A stretch of DNA of 64,000 bases from assembly GCF_003931855.1 (NCBI RefSeq), contig NZ_CP034248.1, forward strand, positions 4,464,001 through 4,528,000, read 5' to 3'. Position 1 is the stretch's first letter, and each line of letters begins with the position of its first letter. A model generated the notes under the pieces. That model had not been told where the DNA came from. It did no database searches and saw nothing but the letters and a program-made list of their open reading frames with translations. Positions 44,677-53,251 of this stretch are shown here, piece after piece. Both the position numbers and the translations under genes were made by a program. The stretch is from Paenibacillus lentus. GTDB lineage: Bacteria > Bacillota > Bacilli > Paenibacillales > Paenibacillaceae.

Positions 44677-45039
44677 GTAGTTAGTTTGTACGGTAAGGAA
44701 GAAAAAGTAAATTTAAATGTATTTCATGTCCTTAGAAGAAAGCAATTTGCCAATCATAGCCTGGAATCTTGAATTTAGCTGCATCAAATCCATCTAAACT
44801 CCTGAAACATTCGTTTGGAGTATTATTAGATACATGAAATCCAGTTAGTGTACGATAACTTCGTGTACGATAGTTTTCTCTCAGAATAAGCCTCTTAGGG
44901 TGCGCACATCTCAGGATACGCTCAGGGTACGCCTCTTGGAATACACCTCTTGGGATGCACGCTCATCATCTATATAGTAATGTAACAATTCCATAGTATG
45001 GGGAAATTTACCCTCTACACATACAAAAAAACAAACCTC
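44677..45039. repeat. Intergenic region with dispersed and tandem repeats
   Basis: No gene is seen between the IS and the MarR gene. Copies of the AAATCCATCTA-type motif are at 44786-44796 and 44837-44848. At about 44888-44975 there are imperfect tandem units of ~15 bp with CCTCTTGGGATACGC-like sequence. Confidence 0.5.
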
Positions 45040-45068
45040 TTGCATTTCTTATCATTTTGTAATACATT
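45040..45068 (+). promoter_or_regulatory. Sigma-A promoter of the MarR-nitroreductase unit
   Basis: TTGCAT (45040-45045), 17 bp, TACATT (45063-45068), directly followed by a palindromic operator. Confidence 0.72.
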
Positions 45069-45070
45069 AG

Positions 45071-45097
45071 TTGAGGGGTCAATCATTGACCCATCAA
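45071..45097. promoter_or_regulatory. Palindromic operator, likely MarR-family site
   Basis: GGGTCAAT C ATTGACCC is a perfect 17-bp palindrome, and extended arms (TTGAG... ...ATCAA) match at 12 of 13 positions. It covers the probable transcription start, consistent with autorepression by the MarR-type protein encoded 93 bp downstream. Confidence 0.75.
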
Positions 45098-45189
45098 TTA
45101 ATGAGCTATGCAATGCAATCCAATGCAATTGCAGCATACTGTTGAACGCAGGGCGAGCTCATTGGTTACCGCACCCAGGAGGTTATTCA

Positions 45190-45618
45190 ATGAATTGCTC
45201 AGCTAAAGATCAAGAGCGTATTTTGTTTCTGCTTAAAGACTTCTGCAATCAGATTGGACCGAAGTTTGAACGTAGTGCCCAGATGAGCTTGTCCCGCTAT
45301 GAGCTATTGTATCAGCTATACCAGACGGACGAGATGAATCAATCCACACTACAAAAATCGGTCAACATTGATCATGCAGCTGTTACTCGCCATTTGAAAC
45401 AACTTGAAGCTCAAGGAATGGTGGCGAGACGCAGAAATCCATCCGATCACCGTGAGACCTTCGTCAGCCTGACAAAGGAAGGACGGGAGCAGATTGTTAG
45501 CTGCAGCACGGAAAAACGCAGTTTTGTCCATCACATGTTCCAAGACTTCAGTTCGAAGGAACTGCATGCATTAACTGACATGCTGACGCGCATTCAACAA
45601 AACATAAGTAAATATTAG
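45190..45618 (+). CDS. MarR-family transcriptional regulator
   Basis: A 142-residue winged-helix regulator starting at ATG 45190, 7 nt after CAGGAGG (an in-frame opening at 44998 lacks a site and overlaps the operator). It has YELLYQLYQTDEMNQSTLQK, the recognition helix region DHAAVTRHLKQLEAQGMVAR, and the wing RRRNPSDHRETFVSLTKEGR. It forms dimers that bind palindromes and release on binding phenolics or oxidants. It lies 24 nt upstream of a nitroreductase gene, a common pair in quinone/nitroaromatic responses, and has a perfect palindrome at its promoter. Confidence 0.93.
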   Translation: MNCSAKDQERILFLLKDFCNQIGPKFERSAQMSLSRYELLYQLYQTDEMNQSTLQKSVNIDHAAVTRHLKQLEAQGMVARRRNPSDHRETFVSLTKEGREQIVSCSTEKRSFVHHMFQDFSSKELHALTDMLTRIQQNISKY

Positions 45619-45642
45619 ATTTATAGGAGAGGATGAAGCCAT

Positions 45643-46278
45643 ATGAATACAACCCCTACTAAAGATTTCAAAGAAATCGTATTAGGACGCCGTTCCGTGA
45701 AAGATTATGATCCAACCGTAAAAATCAGCCGCGAGGAAATGACAGAGATTTTGGCAGAAGCAACGACCGCCCCCTCCTCAATTAATATGCAGCCTTGGCG
45801 CTTTGTCGTCATTGACACACCTGAGGGTAAAGCCAAAATGGCTGAGCTGGCGATGTTCAATACGAACCAGGTCAATACTTCTGCAGCTGTTATCGCGGTC
45901 TTCGGCGATATGAATTGCATCGAGCATGCCGAGGAAATCTACGGAAAATCCGTCGAACTGGGCTACATGCCTGAAGATGTTAAGGAGAAGCTGCTCAGCT
46001 CCTTCAAACCGATGTATGAAACTTTGCCCGAACAGACCATGCGGGATATCGTACTCATTGACGCGAGTCTCGTATCGATGCAGCTCATGCTCGTTGCTCG
46101 CGCTCATGGCTACGATACCAACCCGATCGGCGGATATGATAAGCAGCAAATTGCCGAAGCCTTTGGCCTCGATAAGGAACGTTATATCCCTGTGATGATT
46201 ATTTCCATCGGCAAGGCAGCCACTGAAGGCCGCCCATCCTACCGCCTGCCTGTTGAGGCAGTAACGACCTGGAAGTAA
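45643..46278 (+). CDS. Nitroreductase-family oxidoreductase
   Basis: A 211-residue FMN-dependent enzyme of the NfsA/NfsB-like superfamily. It has VLGRRSVKDYDPTVKISREE (FMN-phosphate Arg-Arg-Ser), ATTAPSSINMQPWRFVVIDT, and a late GGYDKQQIAEAFGLDKERYI. It uses NAD(P)H to reduce nitro, quinone or similar substrates; the natural substrate is unknown. AGGAGAGGATGAAGCC precedes the ATG. It forms an operon with the MarR regulator, which suggests induction by its substrates. Confidence 0.93.
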   Translation: MNTTPTKDFKEIVLGRRSVKDYDPTVKISREEMTEILAEATTAPSSINMQPWRFVVIDTPEGKAKMAELAMFNTNQVNTSAAVIAVFGDMNCIEHAEEIYGKSVELGYMPEDVKEKLLSSFKPMYETLPEQTMRDIVLIDASLVSMQLMLVARAHGYDTNPIGGYDKQQIAEAFGLDKERYIPVMIISIGKAATEGRPSYRLPVEAVTTWK

Positions 46279-46298
46279 TCCGCCATAACATATAATTA

Positions 46299-46319
46299 AA
46301 CCGCCCGATGGGCGGTTTT
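46299..46319. terminator. Bidirectional terminator
   Basis: AACCGCCC GAT GGGCGGTT followed by TTAGTTATTT, between the convergent nitroreductase and XRE-methyltransferase genes. Confidence 0.8.
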
Positions 46320-47160
46320 AGTTATTTATTGAAGTCACCTTTTGGGCGATCATTTTAGACATCGCGTGCTTATGAGGGATGCCGGAGGAATTACAGTCAA
46401 ATACGATTTCCGAACTCTCTTGGATAAGCCAGTCTTGGTAATGTCCAAGCAACTCGCCGGAATACCACTTATACGCATTGGGTTCCTTCTCCGGAGGCGG
46501 TGCAATAAACGGCTTATTGACGAATACATTAAGGAAATGCATGCCGTTTTGATTTGTAAACTGCTTATAGTTTTCGAATATTTCTTGGCGAAACTCCGGT
46601 TTGATGTAATGAAAAACACCACTTGCAAAGACGACGTCAAAATGGCGATCTAAACGATAATCTAAAATATCCGCTTTGAATACATTCACTTCTACTCCGC
46701 ATTGATCGGCCAATCTTTTCGTTTTCTCGATACCGGCATCAGAAACGTCGAAGGCTGTAACCTCATATCCATTTCTTGCAAAGAACACGGCATCTTTACC
46801 TTCCCCACAGCCAATATCCAACAATTTCACGGGCTTCGTAGGCGGCATCCGCTGCAATACCTGGTAGCATTCTTTGTTGGGCTCAGTCCCCCAGTAATAA
46901 TCCTGTGTTAGATATACTTCCTCATAAATTGTAATCGGTCTATTCTGCGAGACATAACCAAGGAGCTTATCAATACTTACTTCCAAGGTTCTTGAGAGCT
47001 GAGGCAACAATGAAATATCCGGCATAGTCTGAGCATTCTCCCACTTGGATACAGCTTGAAAAGAAAGCCCAAGTATTTGGGCAAGCTCCTCCTGAGTAAG
47101 CCCTCTTTCTTTGCGATAAATATTTATATTTCTTGCTAATGTTTCTTTCATTTTTTTCAC
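46318..47160 (-). CDS. XRE-type HTH fused to TehB-like SAM methyltransferase
   Basis: This 280-residue two-domain protein. Residues 1-66 are an XRE/HTH_3 DNA-binding domain (ARNINIYRKERGLTQEELAQ; LGLSFQAVSKWENAQ). After a short linker (about 67-105), residues 106-230 are a class I methyltransferase of TehB type with PVKLLDIGCGEGKDAVFFAR, YEVTAFDVSDAGIEKTKRLA and FDVVFASGVFHYI. A C-terminal 50-residue extension may close the active site. The arrangement suggests a DNA-targeted regulator whose output depends on a small-molecule substrate or SAM. No matching partner gene is adjacent. The start is an ATG with a weak site; ATG ATG codons in frame leave 3-4 residues uncertain. Confidence 0.9.
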   Translation of the reverse strand: MKKMKETLARNINIYRKERGLTQEELAQILGLSFQAVSKWENAQTMPDISLLPQLSRTLEVSIDKLLGYVSQNRPITIYEEVYLTQDYYWGTEPNKECYQVLQRMPPTKPVKLLDIGCGEGKDAVFFARNGYEVTAFDVSDAGIEKTKRLADQCGVEVNVFKADILDYRLDRHFDVVFASGVFHYIKPEFRQEIFENYKQFTNQNGMHFLNVFVNKPFIAPPPEKEPNAYKWYSGELLGHYQDWLIQESSEIVFDCNSSGIPHKHAMSKMIAQKVTSINN

Positions 47161-47414
47161 GCCCCTTTGTATAACCTCAATTTTATTGGGTATTCCTGGA
47201 GGTTACAATAACTTTGTATTTGATTTTTTTAATCATTCAACTGCCAGTTGAACGACTAGATTTACCTGATGGAGAGTATGTGGGGGTACCGCGTGGAGCG
47301 TAGTGCAAAATAATGAGCCATTGACAACACCCGATAGCTGAATTAGAATAAATTTAACAACCATCTAATTAGATGATTATTAAATAATGAATCGTTAAGG
47401 TGAGGTGTCCTGAT

Positions 47415-48014
47415 TTGCAGTTAGACAAGGTGGTAACCTACCACAAAGCACTCGCCGACCCCACAAGAATTCGAATGCTAATTTTACTGGCGGAGGGCGA
47501 ACGAAATGGGCAGGAGCTAGCGAAGAAGCTTGGAGTAACCCCGGCTACCATTACCCATCATGCCGCAAAGCTGCGTGAAGCGAGCCTCATTAACGAACGC
47601 AGGGATAAGAACACGATCTTTTTCTCACTAAATCATTATTTTCTGAAAAATAGCGCAGACGCCACGGTTAATCTGATTCAACGGGCGTCCGAAGGAGGTA
47701 CGAGTATGCTGGATGAGCAGCAGCAGCGCATGAAGGAATCTGTTATCAAAAACTTCTTTTCCGCTGAAGGTCGTCTGAAGAGCCTTCCTGCCCAGCTTAA
47801 GAAGAAGTTGATTGTATTGGAGTACTTGGTATCCCGCTTGGAGATGGGGCGCAAATACACCGAGCTAGAAATCAATGCGTTCATCAGGGAATATCACGAG
47901 GATTTTGCCACAATCCGCCGGGAATTCATTATGCACCAATTTATGTTTAGGGAGAACGATATTTATGAATTGAACCCGCAGGAGATGTGGACGAAGTGGG
48001 AGAGCCTTTCGTAA
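47415..48014 (+). CDS. ArsR-type HTH regulator with DUF2087 domain
   Basis: This 199-residue protein starts at TTG 47415, 7 nt after GAGGTG; an in-frame GTG at 47400 is less well placed. The N-terminal winged helix (ALADPTRIRMLILLAEGERN, then QELAKKLGVTPATITHHAAKLREA in broken form) is of ArsR type, lacking the metal-binding Cys-x-Cys, so a non-metal signal is likely. The C-terminal DUF2087 domain shows LIVLEYLVSRLEMGRKYTEL and EINAFIREYHEDFATIRREF. Its target is unknown. It is monocistronic, followed by a terminator. Confidence 0.88.
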   Translation: MQLDKVVTYHKALADPTRIRMLILLAEGERNGQELAKKLGVTPATITHHAAKLREASLINERRDKNTIFFSLNHYFLKNSADATVNLIQRASEGGTSMLDEQQQRMKESVIKNFFSAEGRLKSLPAQLKKKLIVLEYLVSRLEMGRKYTELEINAFIREYHEDFATIRREFIMHQFMFRENDIYELNPQEMWTKWESLS

Positions 48015-48068
48015 GTATCCAGACTTCTCAGCGGTGACATTTATCAAAGTTATAACAGCAGAAAAATA

Positions 48069-48100
48069 AAAGCGGGCGCACATTTTCATGCACCCGCTTT
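48069..48100 (+). terminator. Terminator after the ArsR/DUF2087 gene
   Basis: AAAGCGGG...CCCGCTTT stem (with further GTGCAT pairing), followed by ATTATTGC. Confidence 0.7.
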
Positions 48101-48171
48101 ATTATTGCTTCTCAAGCGTACAACAGTTCCAGGGTGGAAGCTGTTAGTTACTAAGCTCTTACCCGCCCCAC

Positions 48172-49089
48172 TTACGGAAGCACATTCCCCGCGGCACGGT
48201 AAATGTCATACCATTCCTCACGGGTCAACATAATGTCGGCGGCTTTACAGCAATCCAGGATTCTCTGCAGATTCATCGTACCCGTTACCGGCTGCATCTT
48301 CGCAGGATGACGAAGCAGCCAAGCAATGGCAATTGTCGTATTGGAAACCTCATACTTGGCGGCGATTTCATCGATTTTTTGGTTCAACTCCGGGAACTTC
48401 TCGCTACCGAGGAATACGCCTTCAAAGAAACCGTATTGGAACGGCGACCATGGCTGAATCGTAATATCCTGTAATCGGCAATAATCCAAAATACTACCGT
48501 CACGGCTCACTGCAGCATGATTCTCCATATTGACGTTAATTCCATTTGAAATCATATTCGCATTCGTAATGCTCAGCTGGAGCTGATTGGCGATGAGCGG
48601 TTGTTTTACATGCTTCTTTAGAAGCTCGATCTGCATCGGATTTTGGTTAGAAACCCCAAAATATCTTACCTTACCGGAGCTCTCCAACTGATCAAAAGCT
48701 TCGGCAACCTCTTCCGGCTCAACCAAAGCATCCGGACGATGTAGTAGAAGCACGTCAAGATAATCCGTTCTCAATCTTTTCAGGATACCGTCCACCGAAT
48801 TTAATATATGTTCCTTGGAGAAATCGAACATGCCCTGGCGAATACCGCATTTGGACTGCAGGATGACCTTCTCACGCACATCATCATTCATTTGGATTGC
48901 ATCAGCAAAAATCTCCTCGCATTCGCCCCCGCCGTAAATATCCGCGTGATCAAAGAAATTCGCACCTGCTTCGAGCGCCGTTTGAACAAATTTCTCCGCC
49001 GCAGCTTGTCCCAATGAATTAATACGCATACAGCCGACTGCAATTACTGGCACCTCTAAATTGCTAGTTCCCAGCTTCATCGTTCTCAT
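48172..49089 (-). CDS. Aldo/keto reductase family oxidoreductase
   Basis: A 305-residue (beta/alpha)8-barrel NADPH-dependent reductase. It shows the catalytic Asp-Tyr region (FFDHADIYGGGECEEIFADA), the Lys in KVILQSKCGIRQG, and DVLLLHRPDALVEPEEVAEA with the active-site His. The NADPH-binding end is MQPVTGTMNLQRI. It reduces aldehydes or ketones of unknown identity. AAGGAGGATATGAATC precedes the ATG. The promoter has a 19-bp spacer and a dyad typical of MerR control, and a MerR-type gene diverges from it. Confidence 0.93.
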   Translation of the reverse strand: MRTMKLGTSNLEVPVIAVGCMRINSLGQAAAEKFVQTALEAGANFFDHADIYGGGECEEIFADAIQMNDDVREKVILQSKCGIRQGMFDFSKEHILNSVDGILKRLRTDYLDVLLLHRPDALVEPEEVAEAFDQLESSGKVRYFGVSNQNPMQIELLKKHVKQPLIANQLQLSITNANMISNGINVNMENHAAVSRDGSILDYCRLQDITIQPWSPFQYGFFEGVFLGSEKFPELNQKIDEIAAKYEVSNTTIAIAWLLRHPAKMQPVTGTMNLQRILDCCKAADIMLTREEWYDIYRAAGNVLP

Positions 49090-49146
49090 GATTCATATCC
49101 TCCTTGTCTATCCCTTTTGAATCATTAACTTGTATTGTACAATAGA

Positions 49147-49177
49147 ATCTTAAACCTTAAAGTTAACTTCAAGTCAA
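49147..49177 (-). promoter_or_regulatory. MerR-type promoter of the aldo/keto reductase gene
   Basis: Minus strand TTGACT (49177-49172), a 19-bp spacer, TAAGAT (49152-49147). The spacer carries the dyad CTTGAAGTTAACTTTAAGG, like AdhR-type MerR sites. Overlong spacers are the hallmark of promoters activated by MerR-family twist. Confidence 0.85.
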
Positions 49178-49220
49178 GAGCTTGCTACCTATTTTGAAAT
49201 TATGGAAGGGAAGATTCGCG

Positions 49221-49595
49221 ATGAGCTACTCTATTAAACAAGTTTCTGAAAAAACCAATTTGCCCAGTCATACTTTGCGCTATTATGAAAAAGAAGGACT
49301 GCTGCCGTTCGTGAAGCGCACAGAAGGCGGAATTCGCCGCTTCTCGGACGATGATTTGGACTGGCTCGGACTCATTTGCTGCCTGAAGGAAACGGGCATG
49401 CCCATCAAGCAAATTAAAGCTTTCGTAGATTTAAGCATGCAAGGCGCTGATACATTAAAGCAGCGCTGCGAAATGTTAACCGAGCATAAGAAAAGCGTTG
49501 AAGCGGAAATCAAAACGATGGAAAAGCATCTGCAAAAAGTATCGAAGAAAATCAACCATTTCACCACACAGTATGAGAAGCACACCCGCCAGTAA
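49221..49595 (+). CDS. MerR-family transcriptional regulator (AdhR-like)
   Basis: A 124-residue regulator starting at ATG 49221 behind GGAAGGGAAG (an upstream opening at 49182 has no site). It begins SYSIKQVSEKTNLPSHTLRY, then YEKEGLLPFVKRTEGGIRRF, the classical MerR winged helix, and ends with a coiled-coil dimerisation helix (AEIKTMEKHLQKVSKKINHF). It lacks the metal-binding cysteines of MerR/CueR and has a single Cys-Cys pair at CCLKETG, plus one further Cys in QRCEM. AdhR-type proteins respond to reactive aldehydes through cysteine. It diverges from an aldo/keto reductase gene. Confidence 0.92.
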   Translation: MSYSIKQVSEKTNLPSHTLRYYEKEGLLPFVKRTEGGIRRFSDDDLDWLGLICCLKETGMPIKQIKAFVDLSMQGADTLKQRCEMLTEHKKSVEAEIKTMEKHLQKVSKKINHFTTQYEKHTRQ

Positions 49596-50019
49596 TTGAT
49601 TTCCAGCCAAATAAGCTTCATGGAATAGATGAAAAGCATAGTTTTTTACGTATATATTCAATCGTTTAACCACTGATTTCTTTCATCTCTTGTTGCTCTC
49701 TAGTAATGAGAGATTTTTCTCCCCTAATCACATAATCCTCCCCCTTCATACAATCTCATCTACCAATTACAATTATAGGTAACTGTTGCCAATAGACTCT
49801 TTTTTTGCTGAGATATGGAAAGTCCTTCACACTACACCACTGCCGTTCTGAGCTACCCTGGGATGCTTATCATCTTCTCTCATCCCAGTGATAACTAATA
49901 TTCGGGACGACTTGCTGATCACTCTATGAAGCTCTATGAAGGAGGTGATAGACTCATAGATTATTTGTTCTGCACACAGCATGTACTATAAAACAATGGG
50001 AGAAGAGGTGGATTAAAGT
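49596..50019. other. Intergenic region upstream of the chitinase gene
   Basis: About 420 bp, AT-rich with CTTTTTTTGCTG near 49798. A GAAGGAGGTGATAG near 49940 resembles a ribosome binding site without a credible ORF. A weak promoter, TTGTTC, 16 bp, TATAAA (about 49966-49993), could serve the chitinase gene. Confidence 0.45.
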
Positions 50020-52080
50020 ATGACACTGCGAAAAAATTTAATCTCAAAAAGCGGTATCGTGCTTTTAGCGGCTGTTGTAGTTTTATCTGTGTTTTCTTCA
50101 CTAGCCTACGGGGGACAGAAGGCGGAAGCAGCCTCGGACTACAAAATTATCGGGTACTATCCTTCATGGGGGGCTTATGGAAGGAACTATAACGTCACGG
50201 ATATCGATGCCAGCAAAGTAACGCATATCAACTATGCGTTTGCGGATATTTGCTGGAATGGAATTCATGGAAATCCAGACCCTACCGGGCCTAATCCGGT
50301 TACATGGTCTTGCCAGGACGAAGTCGGTGCGATCAACGTTCCGAATGGCACAATTGTACTGGGCGATCCCTGGATCGATGCCCAGAAGGCGTTCCCTGGC
50401 GACACCTGGGATAAACCACTCAAAGGAAATATTGGTCAACTGATTAAACTGAAGCAGGAGAATCCTGGGCTGAAAACAATTATTTCCGTCGGCGGCTGGA
50501 GCTGGTCGAACCGCTTCTCCGATGTGGCAGCAAGCGCCGAGACCCGCGAGACTTTCGCCAATTCAGCGGTGGACTTTCTTCGCAAATATCAATTTGACGG
50601 GGTAGACCTGGACTGGGAATACCCGGTTAGCGGCGGCCTTGCCGGCAATAGCGTCAGACCCGCCGATAAACAGAACTATACGCTATTGCTGCAAAAAGTC
50701 CGTGAGAAGCTTGATGCTGCAGGCGCGCAGGACGGCAAAGCCTACCTGCTGACGATCGCTTCTGGTGCCAGTCCATCGTTTGCGCAAAACACCGAGCTTG
50801 CGAACATCGCTGCGATTGTCGACTGGATCAACATTATGACCTATGACTTCAACGGCGGCTGGCAGACCGTCAGTGCGCATAATGCTCCTCTCTACTACGA
50901 TCCTGCCGCAGCTAGCGCAGGAATACCGAATGCCGCTACATTTAACGGAGCAGCGGGCGTGCAGGGCCATTTGGATGCAGGCGTTCCAGCCAGCAAAATC
51001 GTGCTGGGCATGCCGTTCTACGGACGCGGTTGGGCTAACTGCGCTTCTGGCGACAATGGACAGTACCAAAGCTGTTCCGGCGTTTCGAACGGAACATGGG
51101 AATCCGGCATTTTCGATTTCAGCGACTTAGAAGCGAATTACATCAACAAGAACGGATACACCCGTCACTGGAACGACATAGCCAAGGTGCCTTACCTTTA
51201 CAATCCGTCAAGCCGCATTTATATTTCGTATGACGATATCGAATCCTTCGGCCACAAGACCTCCTTCATCAAGGACAAGGGATTAGGCGGAGCGATGTTC
51301 TGGGAGTTCAGCGGAGATCGGAACAAGACACTCCTTAATAAGCTGGCGGGCGATTTAAGCACCGGTTCGGGCGGAACAGACACAACGCCGCCGACGACGC
51401 CAACGAATCTCCAAGCGACTGAAACAACTTCGTCAAGCGTCAGCCTGGCTTGGAACGCATCAACCGATAATGTTGGGGTAACAGGCTACAAGGTCAGTTA
51501 TGGTACCAGTGAAGTCAATGTTAACGGAACAAGTGCTACAATCAGCGGACTTACTCCAAATACGGCATATACATTCACTGTGTCGGCACGGGATGCCGCT
51601 GGCAATATATCCGCTCCAAGCAGTCCGCTGTCCGTCACGACAAATTCGGGCGCTAACGACACAACGCCGCCGACAGCACCAACGAATCTACAAACGACAG
51701 GAAAAACTTCATCGAGCATTAGCCTGTCTTGGACTGCGTCTACCGATAATGTTGGAGTAACAGGCTATACCGTCAGCTATGGCTCCAGCGAACTGAACGT
51801 CTCTGAGACGAGTGCCACGATCAGCGGACTTACTCCAAATACGGCATATACGTTCACTGTGACGGCGCGGGATGCGGTCGGTAATATATCGGACAGTGCA
51901 GCGATTACGGAGACCACCGAGGCAGACGACCAAAGCGCTGCTCCTTGGGCACCGAATGTTAGCTACAAAGTGAATGATCAGGTTACTTACGAAGGCAAGA
52001 CGTACTATTGCATCCAGCCCCATACCTCCCTTCCAGGCTGGGAACCGGCAAATGTCCCTGCTTTATGGGGATTACTCTAA
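50020..52080 (+). CDS. Secreted GH18 chitinase with two FnIII domains and CBM5/12
   Basis: This 686-residue exported chitinase has a signal peptide (about 1-36, ending YGGQKAEAA), a GH18 TIM barrel (about 42-440) and the catalytic motif FDGVDLDWEYPV (DxxDxDxE, Glu about 199). Also present are GGWSWSNRFSDV and WINIMTYDFNGGWQ. Two near-identical fibronectin type III domains (about 456-540 and 550-630, each with DNVGVTGYxVSYG and TISGLTPNTAYTFTV) link to a C-terminal CBM5/12 chitin-binding domain (AWAPNVSYKVNDQVTYEGKT-like, ending WEPANVPALWGLL). It degrades chitin outside the cell. GAAGAGGTGG precedes the ATG. Confidence 0.96.
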   Translation: MTLRKNLISKSGIVLLAAVVVLSVFSSLAYGGQKAEAASDYKIIGYYPSWGAYGRNYNVTDIDASKVTHINYAFADICWNGIHGNPDPTGPNPVTWSCQDEVGAINVPNGTIVLGDPWIDAQKAFPGDTWDKPLKGNIGQLIKLKQENPGLKTIISVGGWSWSNRFSDVAASAETRETFANSAVDFLRKYQFDGVDLDWEYPVSGGLAGNSVRPADKQNYTLLLQKVREKLDAAGAQDGKAYLLTIASGASPSFAQNTELANIAAIVDWINIMTYDFNGGWQTVSAHNAPLYYDPAAASAGIPNAATFNGAAGVQGHLDAGVPASKIVLGMPFYGRGWANCASGDNGQYQSCSGVSNGTWESGIFDFSDLEANYINKNGYTRHWNDIAKVPYLYNPSSRIYISYDDIESFGHKTSFIKDKGLGGAMFWEFSGDRNKTLLNKLAGDLSTGSGGTDTTPPTTPTNLQATETTSSSVSLAWNASTDNVGVTGYKVSYGTSEVNVNGTSATISGLTPNTAYTFTVSARDAAGNISAPSSPLSVTTNSGANDTTPPTAPTNLQTTGKTSSSISLSWTASTDNVGVTGYTVSYGSSELNVSETSATISGLTPNTAYTFTVTARDAVGNISDSAAITETTEADDQSAAPWAPNVSYKVNDQVTYEGKTYYCIQPHTSLPGWEPANVPALWGLL

Positions 52081-52134
52081 AAACAGCAATAAGGGACTGT
52101 CCGAAAAGTAATTAATTAATACCCTCCCTAAAAA

Positions 52135-52184
52135 AACAAACGCCTAAGAATGCTGGTTATACGGCATTCCTGGGCGTTTGCTTT
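52135..52184. terminator. Bidirectional terminator
   Basis: CAAACGCCTAAGAATGC / GCATTCCTGGGCGTTTG with a 10-nt loop lies between the convergent chitinase and MDR reductase genes. Confidence 0.8.
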
Positions 52185-52264
52185 GGGTTCAATTAACTCA
52201 AAACGGACTTTCTAGACAGCCCCTTGGTTGTCTGTAAATCGCTCTCTCCAATATTCGGACCGAA

Positions 52265-53251
52265 CTACATCAGAAAGCATTTCCCCTGTTTGCCTTCATT
52301 CGCTTCAGCTTCCCGTACAGCCGCGTCAACCTGACACAGCTCAAAGCGCGAACGCGGCGGCAGCAGTGATAGTTTGCCTGCCTGCACTAAAGAAATCAGT
52401 TCCCGAAAAGTATCCTGCCAGCCTTGAGCGCTAACTGCCTCATTCCAATGACGCAGATGAAACATAGTTGCCGATGCGTTTGTTCTACGCTTAATTTCAA
52501 CCCAATTTAAAGAAATTCCTGATAGCAGTCCTAATGTCACGAAAATACCATTTCCCCCTACGCAGCAAGCCAGCTCCGTGCCTGGCTCGCCGCCAACCAT
52601 ATCTACAGCAGCATTCACACCAAGTCCGCCGGTCAACTCCATGATGGTTGGCAGCAAATCAAGCTCGTTCTCATTGATCACCCTCATTGCCCCAAGCCGC
52701 AGCAGCTCCTTCGTATGCCGATCATTCCTCGTCACAGCGATGAGCCGAACACCGAAACAACGACTTAACTGGGCAAAAATTCGACCAAGCGAAGAACCGC
52801 ACGCGTTGACAATGAGAACATCGCCGGGCTTCAGCCCCAATATTTGACGACAAATAACCCAGGCGGTAACCGGGTTAATATATAGCTGGGCCGCCATATC
52901 ATCCCCGAGGGTATCCGGAATAGCAATCGCCCAAGCTGCTGGCGCCTTAACGAATCGCTGCCATGTGCCCTCTCCCCGCAAGGGCAGTACGCGTTTGCCG
53001 ATAAGCTCTTGAGGAACGTCCTCGCCCACAGCCTCAACGATGCCGACGCCTTCATACCCTGGAATACCGGGCAGCGAAATTCGATGCGAATAAGCGCCAC
53101 CAATCGGAATCAGGTCAGATGGGTTAATTGGCCGGGCTGTCATTCGTACAAGCACCTCACCGCGCTGGGGAGCAGTAATGCTCCGCTCCTCAACCTTTAG
53201 GACATCACTAGGACTTCCAAAGCGGTAAAAAGTGATATATTGGTTATCCAC
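52265..53251 (-). CDS. MDR-family (quinone/enoyl reductase-like) dehydrogenase
   Basis: This 328-residue medium-chain dehydrogenase/reductase starts at GTG 53251 behind GAGGGG. The N-terminal GroES-like domain has MTARPINPSDLIPIGGAYSH and GYEGVGIVEAVGEDVP. The Rossmann domain has INPVTAWVICRQILGLKPGD and NACGSSLGRIFAQLSRCFGV. It lacks the catalytic zinc Cys/His set, so it is of the zinc-independent MECR/2-enoyl-thioester-reductase or quinone reductase type. Substrate unknown. It is a single gene between the chitinase and L25 genes. Confidence 0.9.
   Translation of the reverse strand: MDNQYITFYRFGSPSDVLKVEERSITAPQRGEVLVRMTARPINPSDLIPIGGAYSHRISLPGIPGYEGVGIVEAVGEDVPQELIGKRVLPLRGEGTWQRFVKAPAAWAIAIPDTLGDDMAAQLYINPVTAWVICRQILGLKPGDVLIVNACGSSLGRIFAQLSRCFGVRLIAVTRNDRHTKELLRLGAMRVINENELDLLPTIMELTGGLGVNAAVDMVGGEPGTELACCVGGNGIFVTLGLLSGISLNWVEIKRRTNASATMFHLRHWNEAVSAQGWQDTFRELISLVQAGKLSLLPPRSRFELCQVDAAVREAEANEGKQGKCFLM

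Noticed and set aside
44855-44867. ATAACTTCGTGTA resembles one 13-bp arm of loxP (12 of 13)
   Set aside because: There is no inverted second arm or 8-bp spacer, no recombinase gene nearby, and the direct repeat GTGTACGATA around it explains the sequence; chance similarity.
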